Assembly: GCA_003988855.1 (NCBI GenBank)
Contig: QYAI01000001.1
Location: forward strand, 310,001-374,000
Length of the DNA stretch: 64,000 nt
Direction: 5' to 3'
DNA from: Arachnopeziza araneosa
Taxonomy: Eukaryota; Ascomycota; Leotiomycetes; Helotiales; Arachnopezizaceae
Shown: positions 22,007 through 34,384 of the stretch, one piece after another
Numbering within the stretch: the first letter of the stretch is position 1
Layout: the number at the start of each line of letters is the position of its first letter
Program-made: the position numbers and the translations under genes
The notes under the pieces: model-generated
What the model saw: the letters and a program-made list of their open reading frames with translations, nothing else
Told to the model about the DNA's origin: nothing
Database searches by the model: none

Positions 22007-23755
22007 CTAATATCTACTGAACATCAATGGCACCAGGGCTGTACCGCTATCATGACTCATGAACATTCGGCTTCTAGAAGCACAGCTGTTACTGAACAGC
22101 CCTCTAACCTGGCCCTTTCTGTCCTGGCTCCTACAGAATTCTCTGCCAAGCTGTTTCAAGACTGCCTCCTTGGCTTTTCTCAAGGTCGACACCCTGATTT
22201 CTGGATCCTCGGCCAATTCTCGTTGCGATTCTTCCATCCTAAGATCGCGTTGCACACCCTGCACATTTGGATTGAAAATTGCCGGCATCAGAATTTCTTC
22301 AGTTGGTCCTTCAATTGGTATTGGTGCTGAAATAACAAGTTTTGGTTGGCTTTCATTCGGTTTGTCCTTGGGATGGTTCTGCTTGCGCTTTCGCCGTCTG
22401 CGATGTGCTTTTTTCTTCTGGAGAACTACAGATGCCCTCAAAGCCTCATCTGGAATTGGCGGTTCAACCAAAGGCGAGATGGTATCAACAACTTCATTTT
22501 GTTCTTCGATTCGATCTAGGTAATCACCGTAGTCGTTGCTCTCTTCATGACTTTGGAAGCTCGCTGCGCTATCGGCTTCGGAACCGCTTTGCTGCGACAG
22601 CCATTCATCACTGCCGCTGAGTCTTGAAAGCGGTGCTAATGCATCTTCCCAGACGCCACCATTGATCAAGGAGACATTTTCAAAGTCAAATTCCCGTACT
22701 GTATGGCGATGCTCCAGGACAAAACTCGAAACCTGTTCTGTTGACATTGTCGCATTCCGAACCTGCATGTATTTGAGTTTGGGGAATGACATTGCTGGCC
22801 TAAATGGAGCTGCTGGCAATGGCGACATGGGTGAGGTGACCTCCGCAAAGAGCTTAGTGGTTTGTTTAGGAGGGGCAAATAGAGGATCGGTGAAGAGCGT
22901 GAATGGGCAAGGTCCTTTCTTGCCGTTCCATCCGAACGTCACCTTCTCAAGATTGGATGAAAAACCACGAATATAATCATCGAGTATCTTGAGGTGGTCT
23001 CGACCGGAACGAAACCCCGAGAAATCCCAAGAGTCCATGTTGATATTGAGCTTCTTGATCTGCTTCCATCTCCGGCCAGCAGAAGGGGTACATCCGTACC
23101 CAGGCATATGACGGAGGTACTGGATCCCGGCGGGATGAATCTGGCTGATGGAAAGTTTCTCAAGCCTAAGCAGCGGCGCTCGCTCTATCGCGATGCGCAG
23201 ACTGATGAGAGCGTAGTCAACTACATCTCGACGATACCTCTGAGCCGGATCTTGGCCTGGACATGAGATAGTGAGATGTCGAAGGTTGGGCAACAATGAG
23301 AGTGCGTTGATAAATGCAGGAACGTTGGTAGCTGCATGGAAAATAGGAGGAAATTGCTGTGTTAAGACCTCGCCTAGTTCAGGAGATCCGTATTTTGGTC
23401 GCTGAGTGACCGATGCTGCTGTTGTGTGCGGGGTGTATAAGAAGTTGACCTCCCGGCCGGTCAATGGGTGGATGAGAGGGGGTAGGAAGGTTGCTTCTGA
23501 ATGAGGCATGGAGAAGGTGAGATGCTCGATGAGATGTCCTATTCTGGACAATGCCTCTAGACGGGAGGGTCGAGTGAGAGAGCTTGCGGTGAAGGTCAAG
23601 CGGGTTCGGGTGAAAAGAATTGGAGTGGTAAAATCACAGCATTCTGTTGCTGTGAGGCGTAAGGCACAGATGGAGTCGGTGTCCATATATGAGAGGAGTT
23701 GAGATCGCAGATTGCTCTCCCGCCAGAGGCTGAAGAAGACTGGGCTATCTGCCAT
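22007..23755 (-). CDS. F-box-like protein with leucine-rich central region
   Basis: Single exon of 582 aa. The N-terminus (residues 8-55: FSLWRESNLRSQLLSYMDTDSICALRLTATECCDF) resembles an F-box, the adaptor helix bundle that docks proteins to SCF ubiquitin ligases. LRR-like segments follow (LSLLPNLRHLTISCPG, LRLEKLSISQIHPAG, KQIKKLNINMDSWDFSG, FPKLKYMQVRNATM). The C-terminal third is charged and disordered with an Arg/Lys-rich cluster KKKAHRRRRKRKQ, possibly a nuclear targeting signal. Many Pezizomycotina carry large families of such fungus-specific F-box proteins; the substrate is unknown. It is read against the BMT6-like gene. ATG 23755 is the first in frame. Confidence 0.75.
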   Translation of the reverse strand: MADSPVFFSLWRESNLRSQLLSYMDTDSICALRLTATECCDFTTPILFTRTRLTFTASSLTRPSRLEALSRIGHLIEHLTFSMPHSEATFLPPLIHPLTGREVNFLYTPHTTAASVTQRPKYGSPELGEVLTQQFPPIFHAATNVPAFINALSLLPNLRHLTISCPGQDPAQRYRRDVVDYALISLRIAIERAPLLRLEKLSISQIHPAGIQYLRHMPGYGCTPSAGRRWKQIKKLNINMDSWDFSGFRSGRDHLKILDDYIRGFSSNLEKVTFGWNGKKGPCPFTLFTDPLFAPPKQTTKLFAEVTSPMSPLPAAPFRPAMSFPKLKYMQVRNATMSTEQVSSFVLEHRHTVREFDFENVSLINGGVWEDALAPLSRLSGSDEWLSQQSGSEADSAASFQSHEESNDYGDYLDRIEEQNEVVDTISPLVEPPIPDEALRASVVLQKKKAHRRRRKRKQNHPKDKPNESQPKLVISAPIPIEGPTEEILMPAIFNPNVQGVQRDLRMEESQRELAEDPEIRVSTLRKAKEAVLKQLGREFCRSQDRKGQVRGLFSNSCASRSRMFMSHDSGTALVPLMFSRY

Positions 23756-26700
23756 AACTTGTGCATATCGAGGAGGACGGGGAAGGGGGAAAGCTTGGTT
23801 TTTCTCAATTGAGATGGCGAAACAGTTGCAGAATAAAGATGTAATGTTTTTATTAAAAAGGATATGAAGCTTGTGTTGATGAGAATATGGGGGTTCAAGT
23901 GATATGGGGCGACTTCAGCATCAGATGCAGGTACATTGAGATGGTCTAGCAAACATCGAATGAAGAAACGAAACGAATTCGGGTCATCCATCTGGCCATC
24001 TCCTCATATACCCAGGCATAGTCTCTCCCCCATTTCACATAATGCCTCAAGCTCCTCACGTGACGGGACCAAAACAATGAGTCACTGAAGCATGCATATC
24101 CATTAATGCAAGTAGTTTGCACAAGAACACGAAAATGTCGCGGTTGTTGGAGCGCGCAGAGCGCGTCTATTGGAATGGCTGAGATGGTAAAATCGAGTGG
24201 CGCAGCACGAGTTGCAGACAGTTGCAGGACGCTAAGGACGTTGTTTCGAGCCGGTGGCGGGAGGGCCAATGGGAAGAGATGAAACAAAAGGAGCTGGCGC
24301 TGGAAAAGGGAGAGGCTGTGGGACGAGCTAAGGAGGGACTTGGCTGGATGGAGAGTGCTGCATCGCACTGCATCGCGGGGTTTTCAAGGGCGGATTCTAC
24401 CAATCATGCCGATGGCAGAAGAGCGTGGCCAGACGGAAATGGACACGAAACAAACGCGCTGCCCCTTCTGGAAGGCTTGGCAACGGTGCTGGACTGGCGA
24501 AATCGGACCTGACAGAAGTTTTGTTGTTGTCCATGGTGGCTGCGCGTGAGTTTCGAGTCAAAGGGGGTCGAAAAGCGATATCTCGCTCCAGAACCAGTCG
24601 TGGGCAAGGCTGTGTGATTCATCCAATCGCGCCGTGGGTAGACTTTCGGTGCTCGAAAGAGCGCAGCGCGTATATTTCCTCGGTAGTACGCCTTGGAGAA
24701 AGCCTCACTGTCTCTGCGAATGCGCGAAGGCGAAAGTCCTGCAAACCCCTCGTGTCAAAGGCTCTGGTCGTTCCTCTCGTCGCTCGTTGAAGCATCCCGA
24801 ACGCGTCAAATTTCTTACTCCGGTCTCTCTATTGTCCAATCATATAATTTCATGTGTCCGCTCCAATATCAAGCTGATGTTCAAGCTGCAAGTATATATT
24901 CATTAAACCCAATCATCACACAGGCTTTAGTTGATTTTCATGTTTCAACACTTTGAAACAGAAGAAATGCTAATGTCCCAAACGCGACTTGGAGAATATT
25001 CGTCTGTCCAAATGCCTCAAAGTCGCACAATACACAGGCCGCCTTGAATATCACTCCTCAATCTAGCTCTCTTGATTGAGCCAGCGTGACAGGTGGACGT
25101 GCCTGTTAAGAATGGAGATCCTCATGGAGACTCTCTTTTTGCTGGACATCAAACATAATGGCCAGCCGATTCATCCTTCGGCACTCGCATGATGTATATC
25201 GCAAATGGTTTTCCGTAGCTTGACTTACTCCTGCAAATAAGTAATGAGGATCTTTTTAGCCCTGGTAGAAGTCATACATTCTGTCAATGATTGGCTTTCG
25301 AGCAATTCTCTGCGACAACAATAACGAAAGCATGGTGGGGGCACTTGAAGTATGGCTGCAGAGTATCGATTGAGTGCTTGACCAGAGTTGCGCCACTCAT
25401 GTTTCAATGAAGGAGACTGTCAACCTAGGACCTTGCCACGATGCCTCGAGATGGTCAATCCACCTCTGCAAGACCGAATCTGAACAAGTATCACGCTGGC
25501 AAGCGTGACTCCTTAGCCAGCTCACACTTCTTCCTCAATCAATCACCGGAGTCACATCTCACATTCCGGAAATCCCAATGGGATTATGAAAGGCAAGACG
25601 CTCGACTAGCCTAGAAATGCTGTAATGGCAGAAGAAGCTCGACGTTCCCAGATGAGATTTCTCGCGCAACCAAGCTTAGATTTGAGAAAGGTCTGGCATG
25701 ACAAGATCAAGAATGAAGGTTTGCTTGAAACTTTGATAACGTGATAGAAACGGCCAATAAAAACTCTTTCCGACCAAAAGAAGACGAGCGAACCGATAGG
25801 GAAAAGCAGCGGTCCTCGGTGAGATCCCATAAGGTCTTACAGTACTAACCAAGCCGACCGTTCGAGTACCGATCGAGATATGCCACTAGCAAAGTCCATT
25901 TGCAGCGTTGAGATGGAGCTTAAGATTCGGTGGTGGGTAAGGCAAATTCTTTGATGTAAAGTCCCACCAGGACGACCATCGAATCACACAGTGTGCGCTC
26001 GGCTCTCCGTCGCAAGAGCGAAAGTGTCAACTCATGAACCTTTGGACGAAAGTACAGGATCCGAACTTTTCGATCCCACCTCAGCATCTCGATGCTAAGA
26101 AGCCAACTGGGCGCATAATTCTCCAGAGCAGCCGCAATTCTGCAACGCCTGCAACGAACCTTCAAATGCCTCCAAGAGGCAGACTTCGAGTGTATAATGT
26201 GAACCGTAACCCCTTCGATTCCATTCTCCATTGTCTGCTGTTGGCGCGTTGATGGAGGATCTTCCCCGTACAATGCTACAGGCGCGGGCCACGAATCAAT
26301 GATCCGCTGGGCTGGCGGATGGGCTGATTAGTTGGCCCCAGGAATAAACGAGCTCTCGTTCCCTGCACAGAGAACTTTGTGACCTTGACAAGCCCGAACC
26401 TTCTGTGGCCTTTCGACCTCTTCCATCAATACCCCGTCGCATCACATCCTGCGTTTCCCATTCTGCGAGAGATGGAAAAGATGGATGTGGGAACAAAGCA
26501 ACAATCCCTTTGAGCCGCCTCTCCCGTGGATCAATCCGCCATCGCCGACGAGCCGTGATTGGACATGTATTCATTTCCACTTGCCACCTCCAATTCTTCT
26601 CGCCACAATCCTCAATTGGAAGGCCTTGAATCATCTCTGTCGAACCTCCAGATATGGTCAGGCTCTGTTAACTTCAACCACCCCGATACGCCCTGCCTGA

Positions 26701-26833
26701 AGTGGCTCGGCGAAGGAGGCAGCATAACATATCTCCCATCTACGCCTCACCTCCGCTGCATCTTTTCAATCCTTCCCGGCCGCACGATTCCTTATGGTTG
26801 GGCTCGAGAACGAAAAAGACATAAACCGGCACG
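23756..26833. other. Divergent 3.1 kb intergenic region upstream of the SLN1-type kinase
   Basis: Long non-coding stretch between the F-box gene start and the kinase start. Numerous frames of 60-120 codons occur on both strands, none with a recognised domain. It probably contains the kinase promoter and a long leader. Two upstream ATGs close to the kinase start (26559 and 26794) open short frames, so upstream open reading frames may affect translation if they are in the transcript. Confidence 0.5.
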
Positions 26834-29800
26834 ATGCGAGTTGGAATAAGGGAACAATTGGCGGCTGTGGTTCTGCTGGTGGCCCTGGTGCCCATTGCTG
26901 TGCTTTCTATAGCCGTGTGGGTCAACAGCCATGCCTTCATAACAGGAGTCACCCGACAAGAGCTTTCTCTCACTGCGTCCCTCAAAGCATCTCAGATCGC
27001 GTCGGATCTCCTCCTACTCCAAGCAACATGCGCCACCATTGTCACCCGCGTCGTAATCATCAACAGTATCAAGGAATTCTATCTGAGCGGTGGAGAAAGT
27101 GCAAACTGGACCGCAGCAGTTGGCGATGTTAGCGGAGCACTTGCGTCTGGTGGCTACAGCGCTTTGATTCAGACGACGGTTTTTCCAAGAAACGACACGG
27201 GAGATCCACAAGGCTTATTCAGAGCTACAGCAAACATCGCTTCCCCTGGAATACCACTGCCTAGCTATTACCCGAATGGAACACAAGCACTTCTAGGAGA
27301 CGACAGCGATCTTGGCTATCCAACTTTACTCTATCCAAATATTACTTATAGCTCGACTGGAGTGCCTGATGATATGGACCCCTCAATCAATGGGACTCTA
27401 GCAAGCGCTTACGCCGACTATCCTTTGAATACCAGTTCAGCCCTTTTGCTTGGTCCACTCCAGATCAACGCCTCGTTTGCTTTGGTTTCCTTAACTCTTC
27501 CTATTGTCAGTAATGCAAACTCGACAGTCATTCTAGCTTATATGACGGTTGTAGCCGCGGCTACATCACTCATTGATGCTATACAATCTCGTGAAGGATT
27601 GGCTAAAACTGGAACCGCCCTTTTGATTGGACCCTCAAGGCATGAAAACGTATTCAAAGGCACAATGCGTCCTGCTAGTCAAGGTTTTACGCCAGCGCTG
27701 TCGAATATATCTTCTGCCATGGTTCATTACATTTTTCCGCCAGTAAGTCCTAGCGGTATACCTGACCGGCACAAAGCGTATAAGTAAGCATAAATCCAAC
27801 TAACCTTCTATTATTGGGCTGGTTCTCAAGAGTTGAGGAAGCTAACTCTCATAGTCAAAATCTTTCGCTTTACGGCTCATCTAACTTTACACTTGCACAA
27901 TATCATGCAGTGGAAGTAGCTTTTGGCACCCAGATCTCGGCAATCAACAATGCTAGTAGCATGCTCACCACAACCAACGAGAACAATGTAACAGTGGCCG
28001 TGGGGTATGCGAGACCAGCAAGCACGCTTGTGGATTGGCTTCTTGTTGTCGAGCAGGGCCATTCCGAGGCTTGGGCACCGATCAACAAGTTGAGAAACAT
28101 TGTTCTGGCTTGCGTTTTTGGAACCTTGGGCGCTGTTCTTATCGTAGTTCTACCAATGGCACATTACAGTGTGCGTCCAATCCGGAGATTGCGGGATGCC
28201 ACTGAGAAGTCGATATCGCCCCCAGGATATACACCAAATGGAAGTATTAGATCCGATCGACTCGATCATATGGGTGATATATCTGGCGAGGAGGCTGGAG
28301 AGCTGGAACGCAGAAACAGCTCCCAACGCTCCAAGAAATGGACCTTTATTCGATTGAAGCGTCTCTCACCCAGTCGTAGGCAGAAAACCAAACTTGAGCG
28401 AAGTGAGGACCAAAGAAGGAGAGTGTTCAAGATTCCTGGCAAAGTTCAAGATCGAAAACACTTAATAACTGACGAGCTTACGGAATTAACAAGTAAGTTT
28501 TCAATTTTATCCTGGCTCACCTGCACCGCTTACCAATTTAGAAACTTTCAATGACATGTCTGACGAACTCATGCTTCAATATACGAGTCTTGAGGCAAAA
28601 GTGGCAGAGAGGACTCTAGAGCTAGAAATAAGTAAGAAGGCAGCTGAAGCTGCTAATGAGAGCAAGACCTTATTCATTGCAAATATCTCTCATGAACTTA
28701 AGACCCCCTTAAATGGAATATTAGGCATGTGTGCTGTATGCATGGGCGAAGAAGACCTGGCCAGTATCAAGCGTAGCTTGCAGGTGGTCTATAAATCTGG
28801 CGACCTGCTACTGCACCTTCTCAACGATCTCTTGACCTTTAGCAAGAACCAGATTGGACAGCAGTTGAGTTTAGAAGAAAGGGAATTTCGCCTCATTGAC
28901 ATAAAGACTCAAATTGTCACAATATTTACCAAACAGGTACAGGAAGGAAATATCAATTTCAGTGTCAAATTCCTTAGCACGGAAAATGATCCGGACCCCA
29001 GCAACTCATCTTCGGAGAAGGTATTACCTGCGTTGGGCCCTCACGGAGTTGGGAGGTTAAAAGATATGTCTCTTTGGGGCGACCAGCACCGAATTCTCCA
29101 GGTCATCATTAATCTTGTTAGCAACAGTCTCAAGTTCACCCCTGAGGGCGGCAGAGTTGAAGTCCGAATCAAATGCTTAGGTGAAGCCGAAACATCTTCT
29201 GATGGAGCCAGCAGGAATTCACTAGGATCAAAACAGAGCTCCCAGCGCAATTCGAGGCATCGTTTCCGCCCCGACTCGAATTCAAATGCCTCTCAAATAT
29301 CTCGCAAGCCATCCAACTCAAACCCTACAGGAACTGCTTTACTTATCAATCCAATGGATCCAAAAGCTACACCCCGGGTGCAAGTTCGAGAAAGGAGCCC
29401 TACACCTCCTCCACGAGATGCGAAGACTTGGATATTCCAGTTTGAGGTCGAAGATACAGGCCCTGGAATTCCTCTTGCCCTTCAAGACAAAGTTTTTGAA
29501 CCATTTGTCCAAGCTGATCTAGGTCTAAGCAAAAAATTCGGAGGGACTGGCCTTGGATTATCTATCTGTTCTCAGCTCGCAACTCTCATGGGCGGCAATA
29601 TCACGCTCGAGAGCACAGAAGGTGTCGGCTCTCTTTTCACAATGAAGATTCCTCTGAAGCATACTAAATCTCGTGCTCCTTCAACCTCGAGCTCTGAAAT
29701 CCAGGTGGGAAGCCTCCGCAACAGTACTGACGGAGCCCGAGCCGCTTCGCCCAAGTTAGGGGCTGACACCAATTCAAAGACTGGCTTTGATAAAGATACC

Positions 29801-30627
29801 CAACCTCGACTCGTCGGGCTCTCTCAGCCCTTTTTTGCCACGACCCCAACAGCCTCGGTTTCAAAAAATCCAAGTGACCCGAGAGATTCACAACTAGCTG
29901 TCTTGGATAGCGTTGCTGCAACCAAGGAACCTGGCTCCAAGCTCAGAGTACTAGTGGCCGAAGACAACCTCGTGAATCAAGAAGTCGTGCTCCGGTAAGT
30001 TGTAAACTCCTTCGTCGTTACTATATATGTTCTAGCCGTTTTCAATCTCCATCGAGTAGCAGGCTAACATATTTCATAGCATGCTTAAATTAGAGGAGAT
30101 ATATGATGTAGTTATCGCAAAGGACGGTCAGGAGGCCTTTGATATGGTCAAGGAGAGTATGTCTAAGAATCAGTATTTTGATTTGATATTTATGGATATT
30201 CAAGTAAGTTGACTGTACAATATGAAGAGTACCAATATCTAACATACTAGATGCCAAATCTCGACGGGCTTCAAAGCACACGGCTCATCCGTAAAATGGG
30301 CTATTCAGCTCCAATAGTAGCGCTAACAGCATTCTCTGAAGAGAGCAATGTCAAGGAATGTTATGATTCGGGAATGGACATGTTCCTAAGGTATTTATTG
30401 CATTGGTTTGACCTCTTTACGTATTGACCATGTCTAGTAAACCGATTCGAAGACCTGCACTCAAGCAAGTTTTGAGGAAGTTTGCGACCATTCCAGAAGA
30501 GATCGAAACCTCTTCATTAACCAAGTCGAACACACCGCCTCCTGAACATGAGGTACCAAGAAGCGAGGAGAAAACAACGCCACCCCTTGTTCTACAACCC
30601 ATAGCCAATGGTACACCTATTCCTTAA
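26834..30627 (+). CDS. SLN1: SLN1-type hybrid histidine kinase (osmosensor)
   Basis: Membrane hybrid kinase that in yeast feeds Ypd1 and Ssk1 to control the HOG MAP kinase; 1172 aa. Exons 26834-27783, 27831-28492, 28542-29994, 30080-30203, 30251-30390 and 30438-30627 all join in frame. Order: TM1 at about residues 9-31, a large Asn/Ser/Thr-rich extracellular region with many N-glycosylation sequons, TM2 at about 414-438, a short HAMP-like linker, and a coiled coil. The H-box is NISHELKTPLNGILG with H588. The N-box is NLVSNSLKFTPEGG, and the G boxes are DTGPGIP and GTGLGLSI, with a disordered insert between N and G boxes. The receiver has VLVAEDNLVNQEV, phospho-acceptor D1061 in FMDIQMPNLDG, and a lysine in LSKPI. 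This is the group VI layout. The tail after the receiver is short and Pro-rich. Confidence 0.93.
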
Positions 30628-31789
30628 AACCTCTCAGCTCGCCTGGCATACTTCATCTTTCTCTGCGCATAGCCACGCAGCTCATGACCTTATTTCAGTG
30701 TTACTTCGATTTCGAAATAAAATACCCTTACGATTGATTCATTATCTGTTTTTAAATCAGCTCGGCTTTTATATGGCGCAACTTGGCGAAGCTGGCAGCA
30801 TGCTTGGGTAGGTAGGGTATCAAAAGCGACGCAAACGCCGCGAATTGGGCTGTCTATATGTCTCTTATACCTGGAAGAGTTCTTGGTCGATATTTGTAAT
30901 GTATGTTTAGGAGTTGGTGGCAGTGGGACGTGTGGAAGAAAGAAAGCCAGTTTAAATAACTGGTCTCCATGTAGATGAATGCATCCTATGATGACTTGCG
31001 CCCTCGCTTTAAATTTTCTTTTGTGAACTACCCTGTAGTTGTCAAACGCGATATCGTGCCATTGAAAAAACAAAGAGGAATTGCTCTACCGGATGCTCAA
31101 AGGTTGGTGGGATGTTAAGTGTGGTTTCCAAGCCATTAAGAGTTTGAGCTGACATGCTTTAGACTTTGCAATTCTATATAAAGGACTTGCGCTTCGGAAT
31201 CAGAATACTCTAACACACTCACAAAATTATACAACTTCCCGCATCTTTTGGACGAACGAACAAGGGAGTAATGAGAGGATACCCAAGGTCCAGAATTTAA
31301 GCCGCTTTCTTTCTGAGTTGCATTTTAACTTTCCTCGGTTTATATTGTCTCTCCCCCAACGTTGCAAGGTCAGAGCTTTGTCAACATCAAGCATACAGCA
31401 GTCCGTGGGCTCGTCCGGTTCAGATGCTTGTAGCCTGGAACTTCTGTCTTGTCTCTGCTCTTTGGCCTGTTGGCTTCCAGCCTGTAAGGGAGGACCGATT
31501 CTGGGTAATGTTCTCTTGTTAAAGCAAAGGGGAGTGACTTTATAGATAGATGGTAGGGTAGAACTGAGACAGAATATTAACTTGGGAAAGATTTCTGTAG
31601 ACATAGTATGTCCTCCAAACCTGCATCTCTGTGATTAAGGAACATTCCTCCTAGCTTATTTACGACTTGATATGCATTGATTGGTTCTCTGAGACTTACT
31701 CAAATACCTACAGGCTTGAGTATCCAGGCCGCAGCCAAACGCCAGATTGCTTCCGCTGAGCCCTAATAACGATCCCAAGATCCGAATGT
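30628..31789. other. Convergent intergenic region
   Basis: 1.16 kb between the kinase and SNU13 3' ends. A minus-strand frame of 127 codons (31073-30690) and another of 125 (31604-31227) lack recognisable features. I read it as UTRs and spacer. Confidence 0.5.
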
Positions 31790-32327
31790 CTAGATCATGA
31801 GTCTTTCGACCTTGTCCTTCAAGCTTCTAATCTGGTTCATAAGATCGCTTGCCTCGTTCGTAGTAATGCTAGCTGCAATGACGGCTCTGCTGACACCGCA
31901 TGCCCTGCCCAAAGCCGTCTTAGATGGCACATAGCAATACGCTACGTTCTGTATGTCGAGTATTAGTAGGCTTCAAAACGAATACGGGTATTGGCTGACC
32001 TTGTCTTCGCATAACAAGGGAAGATGCAGGAGGATCGCAAGCGGGGCAGTATCCGCAGCCAAGATGATGAGCTCCGCAATACCTCTGTTCAAGGTCTTTG
32101 TCGCCTCGTTGGCACCCTTCTTCAACTGGCGGTAATGGGAGGCTTGCTGTGAAAATATAAGTATGAAGAGCCGAAGGAGTAGTAGAGATTCGCACTTGGA
32201 CGATGTCAAGAATTTCTTGGGTAAGAGCCGCATCAGCGACGGGCCAAGCTATGGATACAGTTAGTAAAGAAGGTATAAAGTTTTCCAGGTGGGCTTTACC
32301 TGCTGATCCGTTTTGTTCTTCTGCCAT
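31790..32327 (-). CDS. SNU13: SNU13, 15.5K/L7Ae-type kink-turn RNA-binding protein
   Basis: Binds kink-turns in U4 snRNA and box C/D snoRNAs, serving both the tri-snRNP and rRNA methylation particles. 128 aa from exons 32327-32300, 32248-32196, 32146-32000 and 31948-31790. Spliced sequence runs AWPVADAALTQEILDIVQ, then QASHYRQLKKGANEATKTLNRG, the L7Ae signature IAELIILAADTAPLAILLHLP, LLCEDK, then NVAYCYVPSKTALGRACGVSRAV. It ends in KVERLMI. Size matches yeast Snu13 (126 aa). Four exons for so small a gene is usual in these fungi. A 5'-UTR intron is likely (GTAAGT just 5' of the ATG region, near 32411). It starts 403 bp from the V-ATPase gene, pointing away. Confidence 0.96.
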
Positions 32328-32730
32328 AGTGTTTAAGAGTGTCGTGGTAGGATATCTGCATGTCAATCAATTTACGAGTTTCAAAGCTAGAGCAATTCCA
32401 AATGCAACTTACCTGTGTCGCGAAATGAACTAATAAAGAGAAAGTTTAGCAGGGTTCCTTGCGCTTTGCTCGCCCTGGATCTTTTTAAGTGATTGTTCAG
32501 AAGCAAATTGAAATATATTTTTCCCTGGCCGAAAAGTTCAGAAGTTCGACTTGGTCATAGCGCCGCTTACATAATAAAATAGCTGAGATCGACTAGGGAG
32601 GTCTCTGCGAAAACATCACCTCTTCATCCAACCTCCATCAACGATCCCCAACCCACAATCATCAGTCAAGCTTCTGCAGCTCTCCCATCAATCGAATCTC
32701 TCAAGTAGCAGCTTCACAACTCACTTCACA
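32328..32730. other. Divergent promoter, SNU13 / V-ATPase subunit c
   Basis: 403 bp between two starts, with the probable SNU13 5'-UTR intron within it. CT-rich sequence precedes the V-ATPase ATG. Confidence 0.65.
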
Positions 32731-33697
32731 ATGGACGGCAGCTTGGTTTATTGGTAGGTGGTCAATGAATCATGATTCTCCTCGGTCTAGATAAGCTTCT
32801 TGCTCTGATTGAATAGAAGCTTTGACCTCTAGATCAAGTTACATTATATCAATTACTGTTGCTAACCTGAGATTTTTTAGTCCGGTGTACGCGGTTAGTA
32901 TCCCAAGCCTTTAGAGCCTCCCCGCCCATTTTCGAGCTCGACCTGATTTATATCGGATCGCCACAATCAAACTCTGACATTCATATCATTAAACCTGAAA
33001 ATGATGCTAATTGAAGTTTAGCCATTCTTTGGTGCGATGGGATGCACATCAGCCATCGTCTTCACCTGCTTTGGTGCAGCGTACGGAACCGCCAAGTCTG
33101 GCGTCGGAATCTGCGCTATGGGTGTTCTTCGTCCCGATCTGATCGTCAAGAGTAGGAAACAAGCGGTTTCTTTTCATTGAAATTTGTTAACATAACATGC
33201 AGACATCGTTCCCGTTATCATGGCTGGTATTATTGGTATTTACGGTCTCGTCGTATCAGTCTTGATCTCGGACGGACTTAAGCAACAACTTCCATTGTAT
33301 ACTGGCTTCATTCAACTCGGTGCAGGTCTCAGTGTCGGTCTGGCTGGTTTAGCTGCAGGTTTTGCCATCGGAATCGTTGGTGATGCTGGTGTTCGTGGTA
33401 CCGCTCAGCAACCTCGACTCTTCGTTGGCATGATTCTCATTCTCATTTTCGCTGAAGTCTTAGGTAAGCTATTATAGTATTCTCTCGACTCCTTGTATCA
33501 CAGAATGGCCTGGCCATCAAGCTCTTGCGCCTTTATCGAGATTTCAAGTGTCTAGTGGACGGCGTACGTCTATTTGACGAGCACTTTCAATTAATAAAGC
33601 TGTTGATGTGCAGAGATACTGACTGTCTTTAGGTCTTTATGGATTGATCGTTGCTCTTCTCATGAACTCAAAGGCCAGTCTGGACGTTTCCTGCTAA
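32731..33697 (+). CDS. VMA3: V-type ATPase proteolipid subunit c
   Basis: Membrane rotor subunit of the vacuolar proton pump; 163 aa, four transmembrane helices. Exons 32731-32753, 32881-32893, 33022-33151, 33203-33463 and 33633-33697, of which the second is only 13 nt (completing CPVYA). The spliced product is highly conserved: FFGAMGCTSAIVFTCFGAAYGTAKSG, GVGICAMGVLRPDLIVK, NIVPVIMAGIIGIYGLVVSV, and IQLGAGLSVGLAGLAAGFAIGI. The proton-binding glutamate is E140 in FAEVLGLYGL. The sequence keeps close match to Neurospora vma-3 throughout, apart from the loop ISDGLKQQLPLYTG. Subunit c is preferred over c' or c'' because it has four helices and no N-terminal extension. Confidence 0.97.
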
Positions 33698-34384
33698 AGG
33701 AACGGACAAGTACGAGGAGCCATTGACAATCATTGAACGAACATTCTCCTCTGCGACCACTTTGTGAATATTTGATAATGTGGATGGGGTTCTTGGTGAT
33801 TAAGGGGTTGAAGGCAGCTATGGGTTTGGAACAGACATGGCTGAAATATGTGTATTGTTCCTTGTTCCATGAGTGATGGCGTTTTGATGCATAGAAAGTA
33901 GAGACTGCCGGAGAAGGGGGTCAAGTATGGCCGTGTATGCTAGCGTATTTCTATGTAATGTCGGCATCAATGGTACTCTCTTGACATTATATACGAACAC
34001 TAGGAGACTATCTCCATATGACGCTATCTTTGGATAGGGAAGAAACTTACTCCATGTCTCGGGTATACTTTCAAGGCTCTTCTTGGATAGAAGCGAATCA
34101 TGAGTGAAAAAGTCAAAACAGAACCCACTACGGGAAGTCCTCAGATGAGCCTAGTCAAGTCAAAGATGCCGACGATCTGCCTGAGTCCGAGGGAGATCCG
34201 CGTTGAAGTCCCAATCTGCCTTGAACAATCCCGATGTTTCCCCTCCCCGCAAAAAAGTAGATCCGTCCTGGGCAGGTTAAGAGCTGATATCTCCTCCATG
34301 TTCACCACACACTTCTCACGGCTTGCACCCGTATCAAGAATCGCACGATCCAGCAGAAGAATCCAGACGACTAGAATCGCAGCC
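33698..34384. other. Intergenic between VMA3 and the CMD-family gene
   Basis: 687 bp. A frame in phase with the next gene is open from 34100, so part of this stretch may code an N-terminal extension. The rest is 3' UTR of VMA3 and promoter. Confidence 0.5.

Noticed and set aside
22052..22976. Plus-strand frames over the F-box gene
   Set aside because: Antisense shadows of a 582-codon uninterrupted minus-strand frame with sensible composition.
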